From: Rhea pennata | Taxonomy: Eukaryota; Chordata; Aves; Rheiformes; Rheidae | Direction of reading: 5' to 3' | NCBI RefSeq assembly: GCF_028389875.1 | Contig: NC_084669.1 | Span: 4,983,501 to 5,047,500 of the forward strand | Length of the DNA stretch: 64,000 nucleotides | In this document: piece by piece, positions 1-12,009 of the stretch | Layout: the number at the start of each line of letters is the position of its first letter | Position numbering within the stretch: the first letter of the stretch is position 1 | Notes under the pieces: model-generated | What the model saw: only the letters and a program-made list of their open reading frames with translations | What the model was told of the DNA's origin: nothing | Database searches by the model: none | Position numbers and translations under genes: made by a program

Positions 1-659
1 CAACTAAACTACAGAAATAATTCAAAAATGAATTGTCAGCTATGGAAGTTTGGATTGTGACTGCAAAATTATTGTTGTCCATAATGAATATGTTCAGGCT
101 TACGATATGAAGATGAGTTTCGCCTATCCCTACCCCTCCCTGCCAAACATCAGCCAAGCAGACATAGCTTTGCTGCTGTAATTTAAAGTTGTTTCCTTTA
201 TCTCTCTGTCCCTGAGTGGTGAGTAGACAGAATACAAGTTCTGTGTACTGTGACACGTGTGTTATTCTTATTTCTTTAATTGCTTTGCACAGTGTGAGCA
301 ATCACAGCTGGTATGCTACCCTAGCGAGAAAAAGGTGATTCCATGCAAGCTCTAGGGGTCAGTGGAGTGAAAAGACAGCGCTGTTAGAAGGTCTAAATCT
401 GCCTTCTGAGAACAGGCCTGTTTAGCGAGAATATGCCAGAAAATTCTTTGTATGTAACATAATAATAAAGTAAAATAGAAACAGCAAGCACTAGCACAAA
501 AAAGGATTAGGCATATATCAGGTTCATCTTTATGCCATATATCTTGAATCAGTGAAGTGTTATCCGAGGAGTACAATATCTGTATACCCAGAACCTGATA
601 CATGTATACTTGGTGCAATTCATAGGAAAAGTATTTAGAAGAGAAAAATCTGACAACAC
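1..659. other. Locus C intron 2 (partial)
   Basis: Follows the SRCR donor. AT-rich; no further exon recognised before the window edge. Confidence 0.6.
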
Positions 660-971
660 CTGAACAGACAACACCAGCATCTTCCTGGTGGCCACAGTTG
701 TGTTTCTTCCATCCACGGTGATTACAATGCCACAAGGAGGATTCATATCCTCTGCACTGCACATCGTCCAGGAGAATTTTTCCTGAGCCTTGGCCAAAGT
801 AAGCACTTCCTAGTGCTGAAATGGCCTGGCCACATCCCAGCTGCCTGCACACAACCTGGACATCAGGAAGGTCCCAGAAATCATCACAAATTGTCCCCCA
901 GTGTCCCTTGTAATAAATCTCAATTCGGCCTTCACAGCTGTGCCTTCCATTCACTAGTCTGAGACTGGTCC
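660..971 (-). CDS. Locus C exon 2: SRCR domain (group B)
   Basis: 312 nt, phase 1-1, with acceptor tgtctcccaaag|GGACC and donor TTCAG|gtgttg. One full [51 protein letters not shown], then [32 protein letters not shown]. Eight cysteines are at the group-B positions. It is closer to the classic DMBT1 SRCR consensus ([17 protein letters not shown]) than the single SRCR of locus A. Confidence 0.94.
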
Positions 972-3888
972 CTTTGGGAGACAGGAAATTGAGCACAAAC
1001 ACAGAGTCAGAAAAATCAGCTGGAAATGATCCTGAGAAGTCATCTATTTCAGCCTACTGCCACAAGATACCATCATCTTCCCAGGAGGGGCTTGTTTAGC
1101 CTAGGATTAAATGCCTGTAAGAAAGACATAGTAGAGAGGCAGACCACACATTTTTCTTCTGCTCTCCTAGACCTCAAAATTAGCTGCATATAATTTATGA
1201 AAGATTGCTATGGAAAATTTAAGCAGTAAGCTAAGCACGGACTGTTTCACGAAGAAATGAAAATCTTTGATAATAGGAAAAGCCTTTGGAAAGCAAAAGA
1301 GAGAAAATTAATTTCAATATCTGAATAAAACCTAGGTAGGATTTTTTAGAAGACTAGAACTAAAGATTGTTCACATTGTTGTCAGGAAGAAAATAGCATG
1401 TTTTAGTAACATACTTCACATATATATGTTTCTTTATTCATTGCTATCAAAACTCTTGATGCTAAGGAACAAAGAAATGTAGCAATTTGCACTGAATCCT
1501 GCTGGAATTTAAGAAGTACTACACAACTTTTCTGCACCCCAGCCTTGTCTTAGTAGCAATGTGTATGTGTAGCACTTCTACATGGTGCTCAAAGCCTCTG
1601 CTGGCTTGTGGTGCAACAGCTGCCTACAAAAGGTACTGCGGGGAGGAAAGAGGTATGAAGGCTCAAGCAGATCCCTGAGGCTTCGTGGACCCAGCAAGAT
1701 GCAGCCTGGATGGCCAAGACAGTGACTTTTCCCTAAACCTGTTCTCATGGGGCTGCTGCAGCTCTGCCATTTGAAAATTACCAAGCAGACACATTGCAAA
1801 CCACTACTGAAGTGTAGCAGTAAGGACACCAACCAGTGGTCTACCTTTGCTTAAAATAAGGGCAGAATTAGGTCAAATTAATCCTTCGGAAAAACTACAA
1901 AATTTTAGAGATAGCAATACCTATTATACCCTTTTTTCTCCCCTGGTTTATGCAGTTTCACTAGATTTTTTCTGCTTCCTGTAAAATTTTGAAGACAATT
2001 TTAAGGATCTAGAGTCCACACATTGCAATCAAGTTTTTAAGGGTAATTTTAACAGAAGAATTGCACTAAGTGTTCAGCAAAGTGGACAATACATTCAATG
2101 GGATTTCAGTAATTTGCATGGGAATTCACTGACCTTTAATCTCCCATACCCCTGTAAAATATTATTAGAGTTTGAAATAAAGAAATACTTAATAACCTAT
2201 CATACATATGCCTGACAGCTGCTGTCAAAGTGCATTCATTCAGTTAAAAGAAAAACATCCACTTTGCAGTTTGACTTAACTTATTCAAAAGTTAGACATA
2301 CTTCAGTGAGTAGTATGAAAAATCTCAATCTTAGAGATCCATTCTTGTGGAGGAATATGTTACCACAAAGAACAAATGACCAAATAAATGTTATAATTTT
2401 TAGGATCTACACTATTTGCACATGGGAAAGGCATGCTGTGTTTGTCCAACTCTGTATGTTTGCCAACCATATATTTAGCCTGTTACTAAACAGTTGAATA
2501 ATTCAACTAAAGCAAAAAATTTCTGAAAAGTTACCAACTCTAGAATCTCTTCACTGCATCTAATTCCTGGTAGTTGCACAAGAAGAATCGTGAAAGTCCT
2601 AAGTTTGTTCTATTTAAATGTACTTAACTGCCAGTTCAAGCGAGAAGGCACAAATCTGTCCCTTGACTTGCATCTGATTTATTTCTTCAAATATCTGTTC
2701 AAAGATGCATGTTTTTAAACCATACTTGTAGAACATTAAGAACCGAAACAGCAAACCTGACTTTTTACCACATGAGACTGGGAAATTAAAGCTGGCGTAG
2801 AATAATTTTATTGCCCTCATTCAAGGTCTGTCATCACTGTAAGATCAAAACCATGAATGTAATGGGGTAGGTAATTGGCTAGGTTGCATTCTGCCTCACA
2901 CATTAAAGGCGTTAAAAGGACAAAAGCAGTCAGCGATAGTATAAATACAGCGCTTACTCTGACCCAGGAAACACAGGCAGAGACTGGGAAATGAAGCTGC
3001 GAGTGAAGAGAAGAACTGGAGCAACAAGAGGAGGAGTGTTATCAGCAAGCAGAAGAGGATAGATAGATAAAACTGGATGAGGTGAATGATGGTAACATAG
3101 ATTACAACAGTGATACTTGAACAACTAGTTAAAAATATCATCTGCCATTATTCTAAGATATACATGGAACTGTTTAGTGCAAAGTCACTTAAGTCACTTA
3201 GGAGAGAGAAACTAATCGTGTAAGAGAAAAGGTAATGACAAAAGGAAAGTTGAACTAACAATTTCTCATCTTTAATTATTTTTAGATGTCCCTCCTTTAC
3301 CCACATTGATAGATTATAAAGACTAACTTACTACATTTCATTAAAGTTTGTGTAAGATCTGGTGTACAATGGGGTTCAAACAATACAAGCAATATTATAT
3401 ATGCAGTATATATATGTGTATATGTATGCTCTGGAAAGAATACATATTTTAGTAAAAAATATAAATTCTCCCATAATTATTAAATAATTCTTAATTCTCA
3501 AATTTCTGGAAATAGAAGAGTCATTCATTCGTAACATGTTCACAGACACAATTTTAGCAGTGATACAAGGCAGTAAGAAAAAATACCTCCCTATCAAAAA
3601 ATGAACTTCATTAAATAGTTTAAATCATTCTTATCATTCACTATGACAATTAGTTCACAGTTTTAGTAGAACAAAGCTGTGGCATCACATTTCATCCCAT
3701 TTCCCATTATTTGCCCAAAATGATACCAGCAGGAATGTGATTTCTATTTGTGGAATCAGCAGAGAAGACCCCAAACTCTCTTTTTATTCTTATATACCCT
3801 GGAACAAATGAAGTGATTTACCTGATCTTGCCTCCAGAATTGATGGACCTAGCAAAAGTAGCCACATCAAAACCATATTGGTACCCAT
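660..3888 (-). CDS. Locus C: 5' end of a third DMBT1-like SRCR gene (runs off the left edge)
   Basis: A signal-peptide exon (3822-3888) and one complete SRCR exon (660-971) are visible; the remainder lies left of the window. Both are phase 1, so they can be joined directly: G plus GG restores glycine, giving leader then GTSLRLVNG. The encoded protein starts as a secreted or type-I membrane SRCR protein of the DMBT1 family. No disabling change is seen. Additional linker exons in the 2.85-kb intron are possible but I could not find any. It could be a short SRCR protein or a multi-SRCR DMBT1 paralogue. Confidence 0.8.
972..3821. other. Locus C intron 1
   Basis: 2.85 kb of mostly AT-rich sequence without recognisable exons or elements. 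A short SID exon could hide here. Confidence 0.6.
3822..3888 (-). CDS. Locus C exon 1: signal peptide
   Basis: The ATG at 3888 opens [20 protein letters not shown] followed by RS, with donor TCAG|gtaaat in phase 1. It is a strong leader and aligns with the signal exons of loci A and B. The 5' flank is also alignable with locus A, including the TATA element and AGAGCTC. Confidence 0.85.
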
Positions 3889-3924
3889 CTCATCAAGAGC
3901 TCTTGCCAGAAAGGACCATGTGAA

Positions 3925-3930
3925 TTTATA
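3925..3930 (-). promoter_or_regulatory. TATA element of locus C
   Basis: TATAAATTCACATGG on the minus strand, 37-42 nt before the ATG. It matches the locus A element in sequence and spacing. Confidence 0.6.
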
Positions 3931-3960
3931 GTCTCTATTTCTGAAGGGGAGTGGCTGTGT

Positions 3961-4000
3961 AGGTGTCTCTCTGTCTCTCTGTCTCTCTCTCTCTCTCTGC
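3961..4000. repeat. CT-rich microsatellite
   Basis: A run of (TCTCTG)n passing into (CT)n, directly upstream of the locus C TATA element. On the transcribed strand it is a GA tract about 40-70 nt upstream of the TATA. Confidence 0.85.
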
Positions 4001-7000
4001 AGGTGAACAGTAAAATAACCACAATCCCATTGTCTGAAATGAAAATATATTTGATTTGTTATTCAAGATTTTGTAACTTCCTGATCTCTGTAAAAAGATA
4101 GTATCTCAAGAGTAACATTTTCCACTGCCTGGAAGGAAATATTTATGCTACCACAGGTGTCACAATCATCTCATTGTATGTAGAATTTGAAAGTTACCTT
4201 TCAGTTCTGGCTGATGAATCTCAATATTTTCTGTCATGGCTTAAAGCTATAGCATGGGGACAATCTTTGGCAGGTCTGGGGAAGGTAGTGGGATGTTGAA
4301 ATTTAAAGAGGTTTCCTCCAACAGCATCGTTAAAAGGCTTCGAACTAGTGAGACAAGTTTCCCTAGGGAGCCATGAATGTCCTACAGCTTTGGCATACTT
4401 TAAATAAAATAGAATAAGCCCTAGTGCCCCTGTTGAAGCACGTCTGGGAGTCTCTGTACCTGTGCCACTAGAAGTATGTCTATGCTGAAGTTATCACAAA
4501 GATAACCAGTAGGTACTTAGTGGCAACAGCTGAGTCTTGCCAAAATTGCTACCTTCACATCAACATTAATGCTTCTACCATCAGAAGTAGAGCTACCAAC
4601 AGCAAGGCTAAGGTAGGAGGTGGCTGCAGCCTCTTAGTGTCGATAGGAGCAAGTGGAGAGGCACAAGGTAGAGAGGTGAGGAAAGGAGAGGAGCCATCAA
4701 TGGTCCTGGGCTGAGCCTCCAGAGTGAGGAAAGAGAGTTGGGGATCAAGGGGAGCTGACCCCAGAGAGGCATGAAACTTTGCTTCCTAATTCTCTTGCTT
4801 GGGAGACACAGTCATAAGCAGGGAGGAACAGTCTATAAATAAATTTGCCTTTGCATTTGGGCAGAATTAATGTATGAGACTGAATCAAGTATTACAGGCG
4901 AATCACTAAGAGATATTTGAAAGATATTGCAGCTCGTGTGAACATCTTCCATCCCTCCCCCCATGCCAAATTCATCCCTTTTTGATATTTTTAGGTTCAA
5001 GTCAAATGTCATATCATTTTTACTGAGAAATTGTTAAATTGCAAGACAATTTCAAGAGAATCAAGACCAATAACTTTTTGTGAAAACAATGCAGAGAAAT
5101 CTGTGGATTTTATGCATAGTTAAGTAAATCACATGGGTTACAGCTTAATGTTGTTCTAAAATTTTCTTTTATCCTTTGAACCATCGAATGAAAAAAAAAA
5201 TCTATTTAGAATCTCTCCTAATACAGTCCTTCGTTAATTTTCTACGGTTTTAGCTATAAAGCTTGAAAACTGAATCCGAAGCTTTTCCACAGCATGAAAT
5301 AATCCTTAATTCTCATTCATCACACTCTTGTCAGAGTGTCTACTTTCTTGTGTTTCTGTGGTGTAACCATTTTATGAGATATGGCTGATGACCATCACTT
5401 CACCCTAAAACTGAAGAGCCAGAGTATTGTTATCCATCTGATTCCTACCCCTCCAGCCATTGTGGGTTTGATGGCCTTATCAGGAGTTAAAATTTGTTGC
5501 ACAATTCTTTCCATATACAAATTTATTGCATGCAGGGACAATCCTCAAGGATGAAGATTAAAGTCCGTGAGCCCAAGGGAGAAAGAGAATGACTTAGAAC
5601 TTCTTTCTACAAAGGCCAGCATTATCGGAGTGGAAGAAGGAAGTGCAAAACACAAGAGGCCAAAGACAGAGTTGGAAGCCTTGAAACTGAGGACTGAGAA
5701 GGGTAAATATGTTTCTTCTTTATACAAACAACCACATTCGCACATGAACGAGGAAATTTATGCATGAACAAAAATACCTGGTATTCACTATTCATATTCT
5801 GCTGGTTTTGACATCTTGGCAAGAAGCAGCAAAAATCCAGTATATTTGAATGATCATTCACACACTGTAATCAGTGAAGCAAGAATAAGTGACAAACAGA
5901 AATTCTTTTCCAAACTCTTGTAATAACTGAAAAAAGGAGGTGAGGGAGGGGACACAAAAGAGACTCACAAACCATTCAAGTGGAAAAAAGTCACTAAGCT
6001 GTCTAGGTGAATTAATAACATTGATTAATTCTGTTCTTCACTGCACACTTCAGAGATCCACATTTTCAGAGATCGTGATTATCAGACAATCCCTGCACAG
6101 TGAGACCAGATATTAATGTTATGTTCAAACAATTTTATATTAATTAATTAATACAATTACTATACAGGGCATGTTTTCATCCTTCCCAGTGGCTAGATCT
6201 CTTGTGATCATGCATTTCTGCTCTCTAGGACTTTTTCTGGAAGCTTGAAGTGTTTCTCAACACATTATTCTGTGAAAGAAGCTTCACAGAGCTTTGAAAA
6301 CAATTTCTGTTCTGCTGATTATTGTTAGGAGACTTCTGCAGACGTACTGGCTTTTGTGAGGTTAAAAGAACACAGAAAATTAATCAACTTTTATCCTTGA
6401 CTATAAGAAAATATCTACACTGGAGTGTGGTTGTCCACAAATTTTTGCATTGAGGAATGTTAGTTTGAATGCCTGTGTTAAAGTCATGTGAGGCAGCTTA
6501 GGCTAATTTATTGAGTTCCTTGACAGCCTTACAGGCTCTGTTGCCTATACCATGTGAAACATATCATTTCAAATCAATTTGCATTTGTTTAATGGTGAGA
6601 AAGCAAGTGAATCAGAACTATCTACAGCCAAGAGTCAAATTCATTGGATTTACCACTAGCAGCTTTCCTGAATGTGGCAGACCAGGAAGAGGGAAGGATG
6701 ATTTTTGGCTGACGAGCCATTCACCCAGAGCACTTGCTTTAGTGTGTGACCCTTTCTTCATCATCAGATTGAGTTTTCTTGAACACTGCACTTGTGGAAT
6801 ACTTGTGGTGCAAGGAAGGCAGAGGGTGGGGAATAAGGAGGATGATTCTGAGGTGCCAAATACTTGGGCAGTTTAGCAGTGTTCTCTATAGCAATATTTA
6901 ATATGGAAACCACTGAACTTGGTATTTCTACCTCATGTTCTGATATAACCTTGGTATTTCCCCATCTGAGACCCAGCATAGAAGCAGCACTGGAAGGCTC

Positions 7001-8751
7001 AGCTCTGAGCAGTCCAAGCTGTTTGCAAATTGGAGGCACCAATGTCCTAGGCCTGGGATCTTCCTGCTAGTATGATCATAAAGATACTGTAGGATCAGGT
7101 GAAGTAGAAAGAGTGCCATCACACTGTTGTCTGAAAAATGATGGGGTAGCACATCCACAGGGGCAAGGCCACTGCAGTAGTGGGGGCAGGAGTGAAAACA
7201 GAAGGCTTTTGCTCCTGAAAGACCGAAGGCGAAGAACCTGGTCTAGAGAGCGGGTCTCGGGAAGTCGCCACTGTGCTGAGCAAGCAGCTGGACTTCTCCA
7301 AGCCTGGACAATCTCAGGCCCACACAAGGGGACTAGATGAAAGGTAGATGAGTTCTTGTACAAGTATGCCCTTCAACAGTGTCACTAGGCAGAGGAGAGC
7401 TGAGGAACCTCTTCAATCTTTGCTCCTCCAGCTGTGGGCAGTAAAGTTCATTACCATCCCCTGAGAGCGATATCAGTAAGTCCTCCTATGGCCCCTTCTC
7501 CACAGCCTACAGAGGTGAGAAGAGGCCTGCCTGGGGTCCCCTGGAAATGGCAGCTTGCAGGAAGACAGAGGCAGGCTGGTCATGCTATTCCCATCAGAGC
7601 TGCCTGCATCCTCCTTGTCAGGTCAGGACGAAGCCCTAAAGTACGGCTGTCACTCCCAAGAGGGCACTGCTTTATCTCCAGCTCACTTCATACACACTGC
7701 CTTCTGCTGTTCCCCCCGAGCTTTCCTCTTTCACAGCTGGCTAGAAAACAGGAAAGTCTGAAGAGGATAATTTCTCAATCAAACACCAGAGACCTTTCCT
7801 CCTGTAGTAGATGGGTTCTTCCAAACAGCTTGTTTGTTTGTTTGTTTTTTTCACATGGGGGCTAAGAGAGAGGTCACACTCCCTTATGGCAATCTCTGTA
7901 TATTCCCTATTTTTTCCCTCATTACAGGTTTATAAATGCGTAAAAGTGAGAGCACAAATCATTGCTTGGCAAAGACTCTTTGTCACAGATCATATTCTCC
8001 AACATGATAAAGCACTAGCTCGGAGTTCAGATGTATAGGCAATACATTTGCAAGTACACAGAAAGAACTGCCACTCTATAGGTATATCCTCACCTGCTTT
8101 TTAATTAAATATTTATGTAACAGATCTGATTATATTCAAAATATCATCCTTTATATAAAAGCTCATAAATGGCCCTCATTTTCTCATAAAAACACAAAAT
8201 AAGAACCACCATGACCACCAAAGAAAGAAAGAAATTCTGTACAGGAGTGATTCCTTATGTGCAATCCGTGTGTATTTTTGCTCGCAATTGATTATTGAGA
8301 TTATTGAACCTCACCACCAGTTCGTGGTGCCACACAGGTGTTTTACCTGCATATCAACAATGGCCAAAGAAATCAGTTCTTAAGTCAGTGAAGTCAGTCA
8401 ATCTTCTCAGATGGACACTCAAAGTAGGAACTTAACTGAGATGCTGTGAAATGACCAGCACTGAAGATGGCAGCTTATTTGGGTGCTGGGATAGGAGAAT
8501 CAAACTTTCCTTAGCCTTTATGTGTATTTGAACTGGAAGATTTTTAAAGCCAGACTCCTCATAAGTTCAGTTCATTCTAGCAGAGTGTGTTGTTTCACTG
8601 CAGTGCGTTCTTCAAGCAGCAATTAAGTGCTGCAGTCGTCACGTAAGAGCTACCCTCTGCACAGATTACAAAACCAAATCCTGAAGTCGTATGGGTATAG
8701 ATGGCTAGTGAAAACATCAGCCCCAGCCAGCTGCAGGGGTTTTACCACCTC
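4001..8751. other. Intergenic region between loci B and C
   Basis: No gene recognised. About 5.62-5.86 kb aligns loosely with 12.01-12.22 kb upstream of locus B, so part of this DNA is the duplicated 5' flank. The somewhat GC-richer stretch 7.1-7.75 kb holds only short overlapping open frames. Confidence 0.6.
5620..5860. repeat. 5'-flank segment shared by loci B and C
   Basis: GGAGTGGAAGAAGGAAGTGC and following bases align with 12010-12220 (AGTAGAGGAAGGAGAGGC...). The segment lies about 1.8 kb upstream of the locus C start and about 0.6 kb upstream of the locus B start. Confidence 0.6.
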
Positions 8752-8930
8752 TCACATGATTTGGTAGGGAATGGGTTCCTGCAGCTTATGCTTCGGCCGA
8801 AACCTACCCATGGCGAGGACAGCAGCTACCACCAGTGCCATGGCGGCCACAGCAAGTGGAGTGTGAGACCCAGCAGCAGTCGCAGGAGCTGAGCTCAGAG
8901 ACTCTCTGTTCTGGATGTCAGAGGCCAGCT
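8752..8930 (-). CDS. Locus B terminal transmembrane exon, intact
   Basis: 179 nt with acceptor tgtgctcag|AGCTGG and phase 1 entry as in locus A. It encodes ELASDIQNRESLSSAPATAA, a hydrophobic PLAVAAMALVVAAVLAM and the tail RPKHKLQEPIPYQIM, with TGA at 8752-8754. It is open and GC-rich, unlike the rest of locus B. It may simply not yet have decayed, or it may serve as an alternative last exon of locus A transcripts. Confidence 0.6.
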
Positions 8931-9601
8931 CTGAGCACAGAGAGAGAGAGTTGTTTACATCTGTTTCTCCATCTAGCTATTCTCAAAAATAATTAGGCAG
9001 AGAGAACTTGAATTAAAATGTTACAATGTAGATATGATCAGAGAATAAACTGCTCTACAGTTTATTCTGCTCTACAGAATAAACTGCACTGTTTTACAAC
9101 CAATTCTGTAGGCGAATGAAATAAAGAAAATAGCCAAGCAAGCAAGCAAACAAACAGCAACTAATAATTTGTAATGATTACACACTAAGACCATTTGATG
9201 CTGTTTCCTGACAGTAACAGCGGCTATAGAACACTGGGAAATGTTCTCAAGGGGAATTACAGATTGGTTGTTTATAGATAGGAGACATACAAATCATGCA
9301 TAGCTTTGAAAAATTATTATAGTTCCTGCAGGGAGATCAGATACATCTCATCTCTTCTCCTGCAGAACAGAATCAATTGCCATGTGACATGCGCAGATGA
9401 AAATAATGGCTCTAAAATATGACAGAAAAGAAATAGCTTGTAAATATCATTACTTAAAAACCAATTCCCTATAAGGGTTATGGTGGAGATGTGAAGAAAC
9501 CAGCAAAGGTATGTATCAGAGCTAGATTTCACATCTAAACTGTCATGCAGGCATTACAGTAATATTAACATTAAACCCAAGAGGAAGTTATTTAAACTTG
9601 C
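8931..9601. other. Locus B last intron
   Basis: Contains an 11-bp perfect inverted repeat (9042-9068). Otherwise nothing recognised. Confidence 0.6.
9042..9068. repeat. 11-bp inverted repeat with 5-nt loop
   Basis: AGAATAAACTG, loop CTCTA, then CAGTTTATTCT. A further AGAATAAACTG follows at 9076, so one arm is present three times in 45 nt. Confidence 0.9.
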
Positions 9602-9870
9602 TAGCATTCCTGTTCTCAGTGTGAGCTTCCTGAAGCTGAATAGATCCAATAACAACATTCACTTTTTCCTCAGAAGTTTTTGCATTCCTCGTGAACCTAC
9701 TAACACAGCCTTGATAGCATTAAGAATAGTCATTGTACCTGCACCACGCTGGTTCACACTGCGGGTAAACTGATGGATGTTGACTTACAAACTTAAAGGC
9801 ATTAAATGCAAACTGAGTGACATACCTGTATGGCAAATGATAAGAGTAGTAGGTGGGATCTTTAACACAT
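9602..9870 (-). pseudogene. Locus B ZP exon 3 with in-frame stop
   Basis: 269 nt, one codon shorter than its homologue 19839-20110. The acceptor ctttccag|ATGTG is intact. The frame reads CVKDPTYYSYHLPYRYVTQF and onward to NDYS, then TAA (9720-9722) where locus A has Arg, and afterwards CYQGCVSR. The donor is A|gcaagt, a GC-type site instead of GT. Confidence 0.88.
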
Positions 9871-10389
9871 CTGGAAAGGTATAAAATTTATAAATTAGCT
9901 CTTGTGAATAGAAAAATTATTACACTATGTGCAGTATGTGTTAGGTTCAAACTTAAAACAAGAAGGTAAGAATCTACAAGAACTCTAAAGGATATAAAAA
10001 TGTGTGTTTTTAGTAAGAAGAGAAAATAGGAGACAAAAATAAGAAATAGTGGTAGCAATTTGTACCAAAGCAAAGCGTACACCACTGAAATTCCATAACT
10101 GAGCAAAGTTCTTGCGAACAGGATTAAATGTAGGTATCTAGTAGTTCTGGGAGGACATTCACCTGGTAAGCACAAGACATTGGTTCAATTTTTTAGTCTA
10201 ACACAAGCAATAACCTTCCAGCCTAGCAGTGGGGCACCTACACTTCTAACGTATCATGCCATTTAATTTCAGCCTATTTACTTGTAAGCTTTGTCATCTG
10301 CTCAGGTACCATTGTTTCAAAACATTTTAGGCTTTCAGAAAAGCAAGAAGAGGCTAAGGAATTTATCTTATTTTTGAATCAAATATTTC

Positions 10390-10610
10390 ATACTCTAGTT
10401 ACAGTGCTGCATGAAAGAATTTGCACATACGTGTCCCGAAACAACATCAGATTTGAGTCAGAGCTTTGAAGGGAAGCTTGAAGGAACAAATTTTGATTCA
10501 GATCAACATAGTACAGAGAATCATATAGGCCACAGGAAAGATGAAGAATTGTAGAATGAAATAAGAAAAATGAAGCAATAAGAAGAAAGGTGAACTTAGA
10601 CTGGCCAGCA
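10390..10610 (-). pseudogene. Locus B ZP exon 2 remnant
   Basis: It retains YDSLYYVDLNQNLFLQASLQ and SSDSNLMLFRDTYVQ, clearly matching [20 protein letters not shown] in locus A. The conserved ZP cysteine is lost (DTY), the upstream half is unrecognisable and no proper donor is seen. Confidence 0.82.
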
Positions 10611-10801
10611 TGGAAAATGTCTAAAGACAATAGTTTGGTACCTGAAAGTCTTCTTAAAGTGCAAAAAAAAATTATTGTCTGAAAGTTACTGGTCAATAAT
10701 CAGTTGTGAAATCTGAGTAGGAATGTCATCTGTGTGAAGTGGCTCACCAACATTAACAAATACTTAACACAGAAAACATTACAAACTGAATTGAAACTTA
10801 C

Positions 10802-11009
10802 TGGTATTCTCATCTTTTCGGATGGAGTGATAGTCAACATTAAACCCTTTATTTGAATATCTGGAGTCACTACAAAATCTAATGGTCTTGAGGTTTGAGG
10901 ATGATGTATATGTAAGATCAGAGCCAGAACAAATTCTCCCAAGCAGGGGAGAAGTATTGGGTGGCCCATCATAAATTTCAATATAGTCATTCTGGCATTC
11001 AGCTTGCAA
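10802..11009 (-). pseudogene. Locus B CUB second-half exon
   Basis: It encodes CQNDYIEIYDGPPNTSPLLG through GFNVDYHSIRKDENTS, with donor ACCA|gtaagt. At 208 nt it is four short of its three homologues, so the frame at the acceptor does not fit. Otherwise it is open and well conserved. Confidence 0.85.
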
Positions 11010-11221
11010 CTTGAGAGACTGACATGAATATACAATAAAAGATGTTTTGTAAACTCCAGCATTTAAGTGCTTAACAAGCAATAAACTAAGATACTGCACT
11101 CACACAATTCTCAGGTAATATTTCTAATTCACTTGGAGGTATTAGAAATGTGCTTGGGAAATGTGCTTGCAATTGAGATTTTGATCTCATTTATTGCCCA
11201 AGCAGCAAGAACTTTGCTCAC

Positions 11222-11310
11222 TGAATACTTCCAAATGTGAGCACAGCAAGAAAATTGCTCACCACTTGTATTTCCCACAGTCTGCATTGTACAATGTTGA
11301 CTATACTAGC
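11222..11310 (-). pseudogene. Locus B CUB first-half exon remnant
   Basis: Homologous to the 3' part of 23754-23904 (AATGCAGACTGT, GGGAAATACAAGTGG). Four nt of the Cys-Val-Trp region are missing, so the frame runs into TGA. The donor ATTCA|gtgagc is still usable. Confidence 0.8.
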
Positions 11311-11413
11311 AAATGAGTGACAGGTACGGAACTAGTGAAGGGGAATAAAATGGGTTTCTCTTTTTCCTGCTTCTTTTTTAATATATATATATTTTTAATT
11401 TTAAGTGGTTTAC

Positions 11414-11486
11414 CTGAGCTGGCATCCACAAGTACTGAACCTAAGAGGAATAGCCACATCAAGAGCTTGACAATATTTCTGTACAA
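11414..11486 (-). pseudogene. Locus B signal-peptide exon remnant
   Basis: It encodes LYRNIVKLLMWLFLLGSVLV followed by DASS, with donor TCAG|gtaaac in phase 1, aligned with the locus C signal exon. The position of the ATG is TTG. The only in-frame ATG left starts MWLFLLGSVLVDASS, a shortened but still hydrophobic leader. Confidence 0.75.
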
Positions 11487-11714
11487 CAGAACATTTCTGT
11501 GCCCCAACACTGCTTGTAGCTAGTGAATTACTAGATAGAGACTCTGAAAAGTGTTGCAAGGTGAGGCACTAAATTCACAGCAAGTTTTCCCTTCAGCAGA
11601 CAACCTTTGTCTCATAAATGTTTAAATTTCTGATAGCATCCTCTTGCAATTACAAGCATGTTTCCCTATTGCTTGTTAATAGCACATCAGAGTAATCAGT
11701 GGTTTCTTTTAATC

Positions 11715-11975
11715 GTTGATTGGAAGAGACCTTTGGACACCTCTAATCCAAATTTCCATTCAAAACTGGGACAACACTGGATTCAACACAGGTTGCACAT
11801 AGCTTTGTCCAGTTCAATCCAAGAACAGAGATTTCACACTCTCTCTGGGCAACCTGTTCCCATACTTAACTACCCTCATAACTACCCTCTGATGAGCTCA
11901 CTTCACTTTGGCACTATCTTCCTTGGCATATTCCCATTCCTGCTGCAGCAAAGTACGGTTTCTGTCTAGAGACCA
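11715..11975 (-). mobile_element. CR1 LINE fragment (3' end)
   Basis: Diverged but recognisable CR1 3' region in reverse orientation: TTGGAAGAGACC, CTCTCTGGGCAACCTGTTCC and following sequence. It lies immediately upstream of locus B. Confidence 0.7.
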
Positions 11976-12009
11976 AGGGAATAGGCAGTCCTTTTTCTGC
12001 AAAGGCTCA

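Larger units (their letters stand above)
8752..11486 (-). pseudogene. Locus B: decayed DMBT1-like CUB-ZP-TM copy
   Basis: The exon order is that of the 3' half of locus A on the same strand, but the copy is broken. The initiator ATG of the signal exon is TTG. The first CUB exon has lost much of its 5' part and 4 nt around its central Cys, which shifts the frame into a stop. The second CUB exon is 208 nt instead of 212 and is frameshifted at its start. I find no ZP exon 1. ZP exon 2 is scrambled upstream and has DTY for DTC. ZP exon 3 has an in-frame TAA. The last exon is open and well preserved. Introns are kept, so it arose by DNA duplication, not retroposition. Confidence 0.88.
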
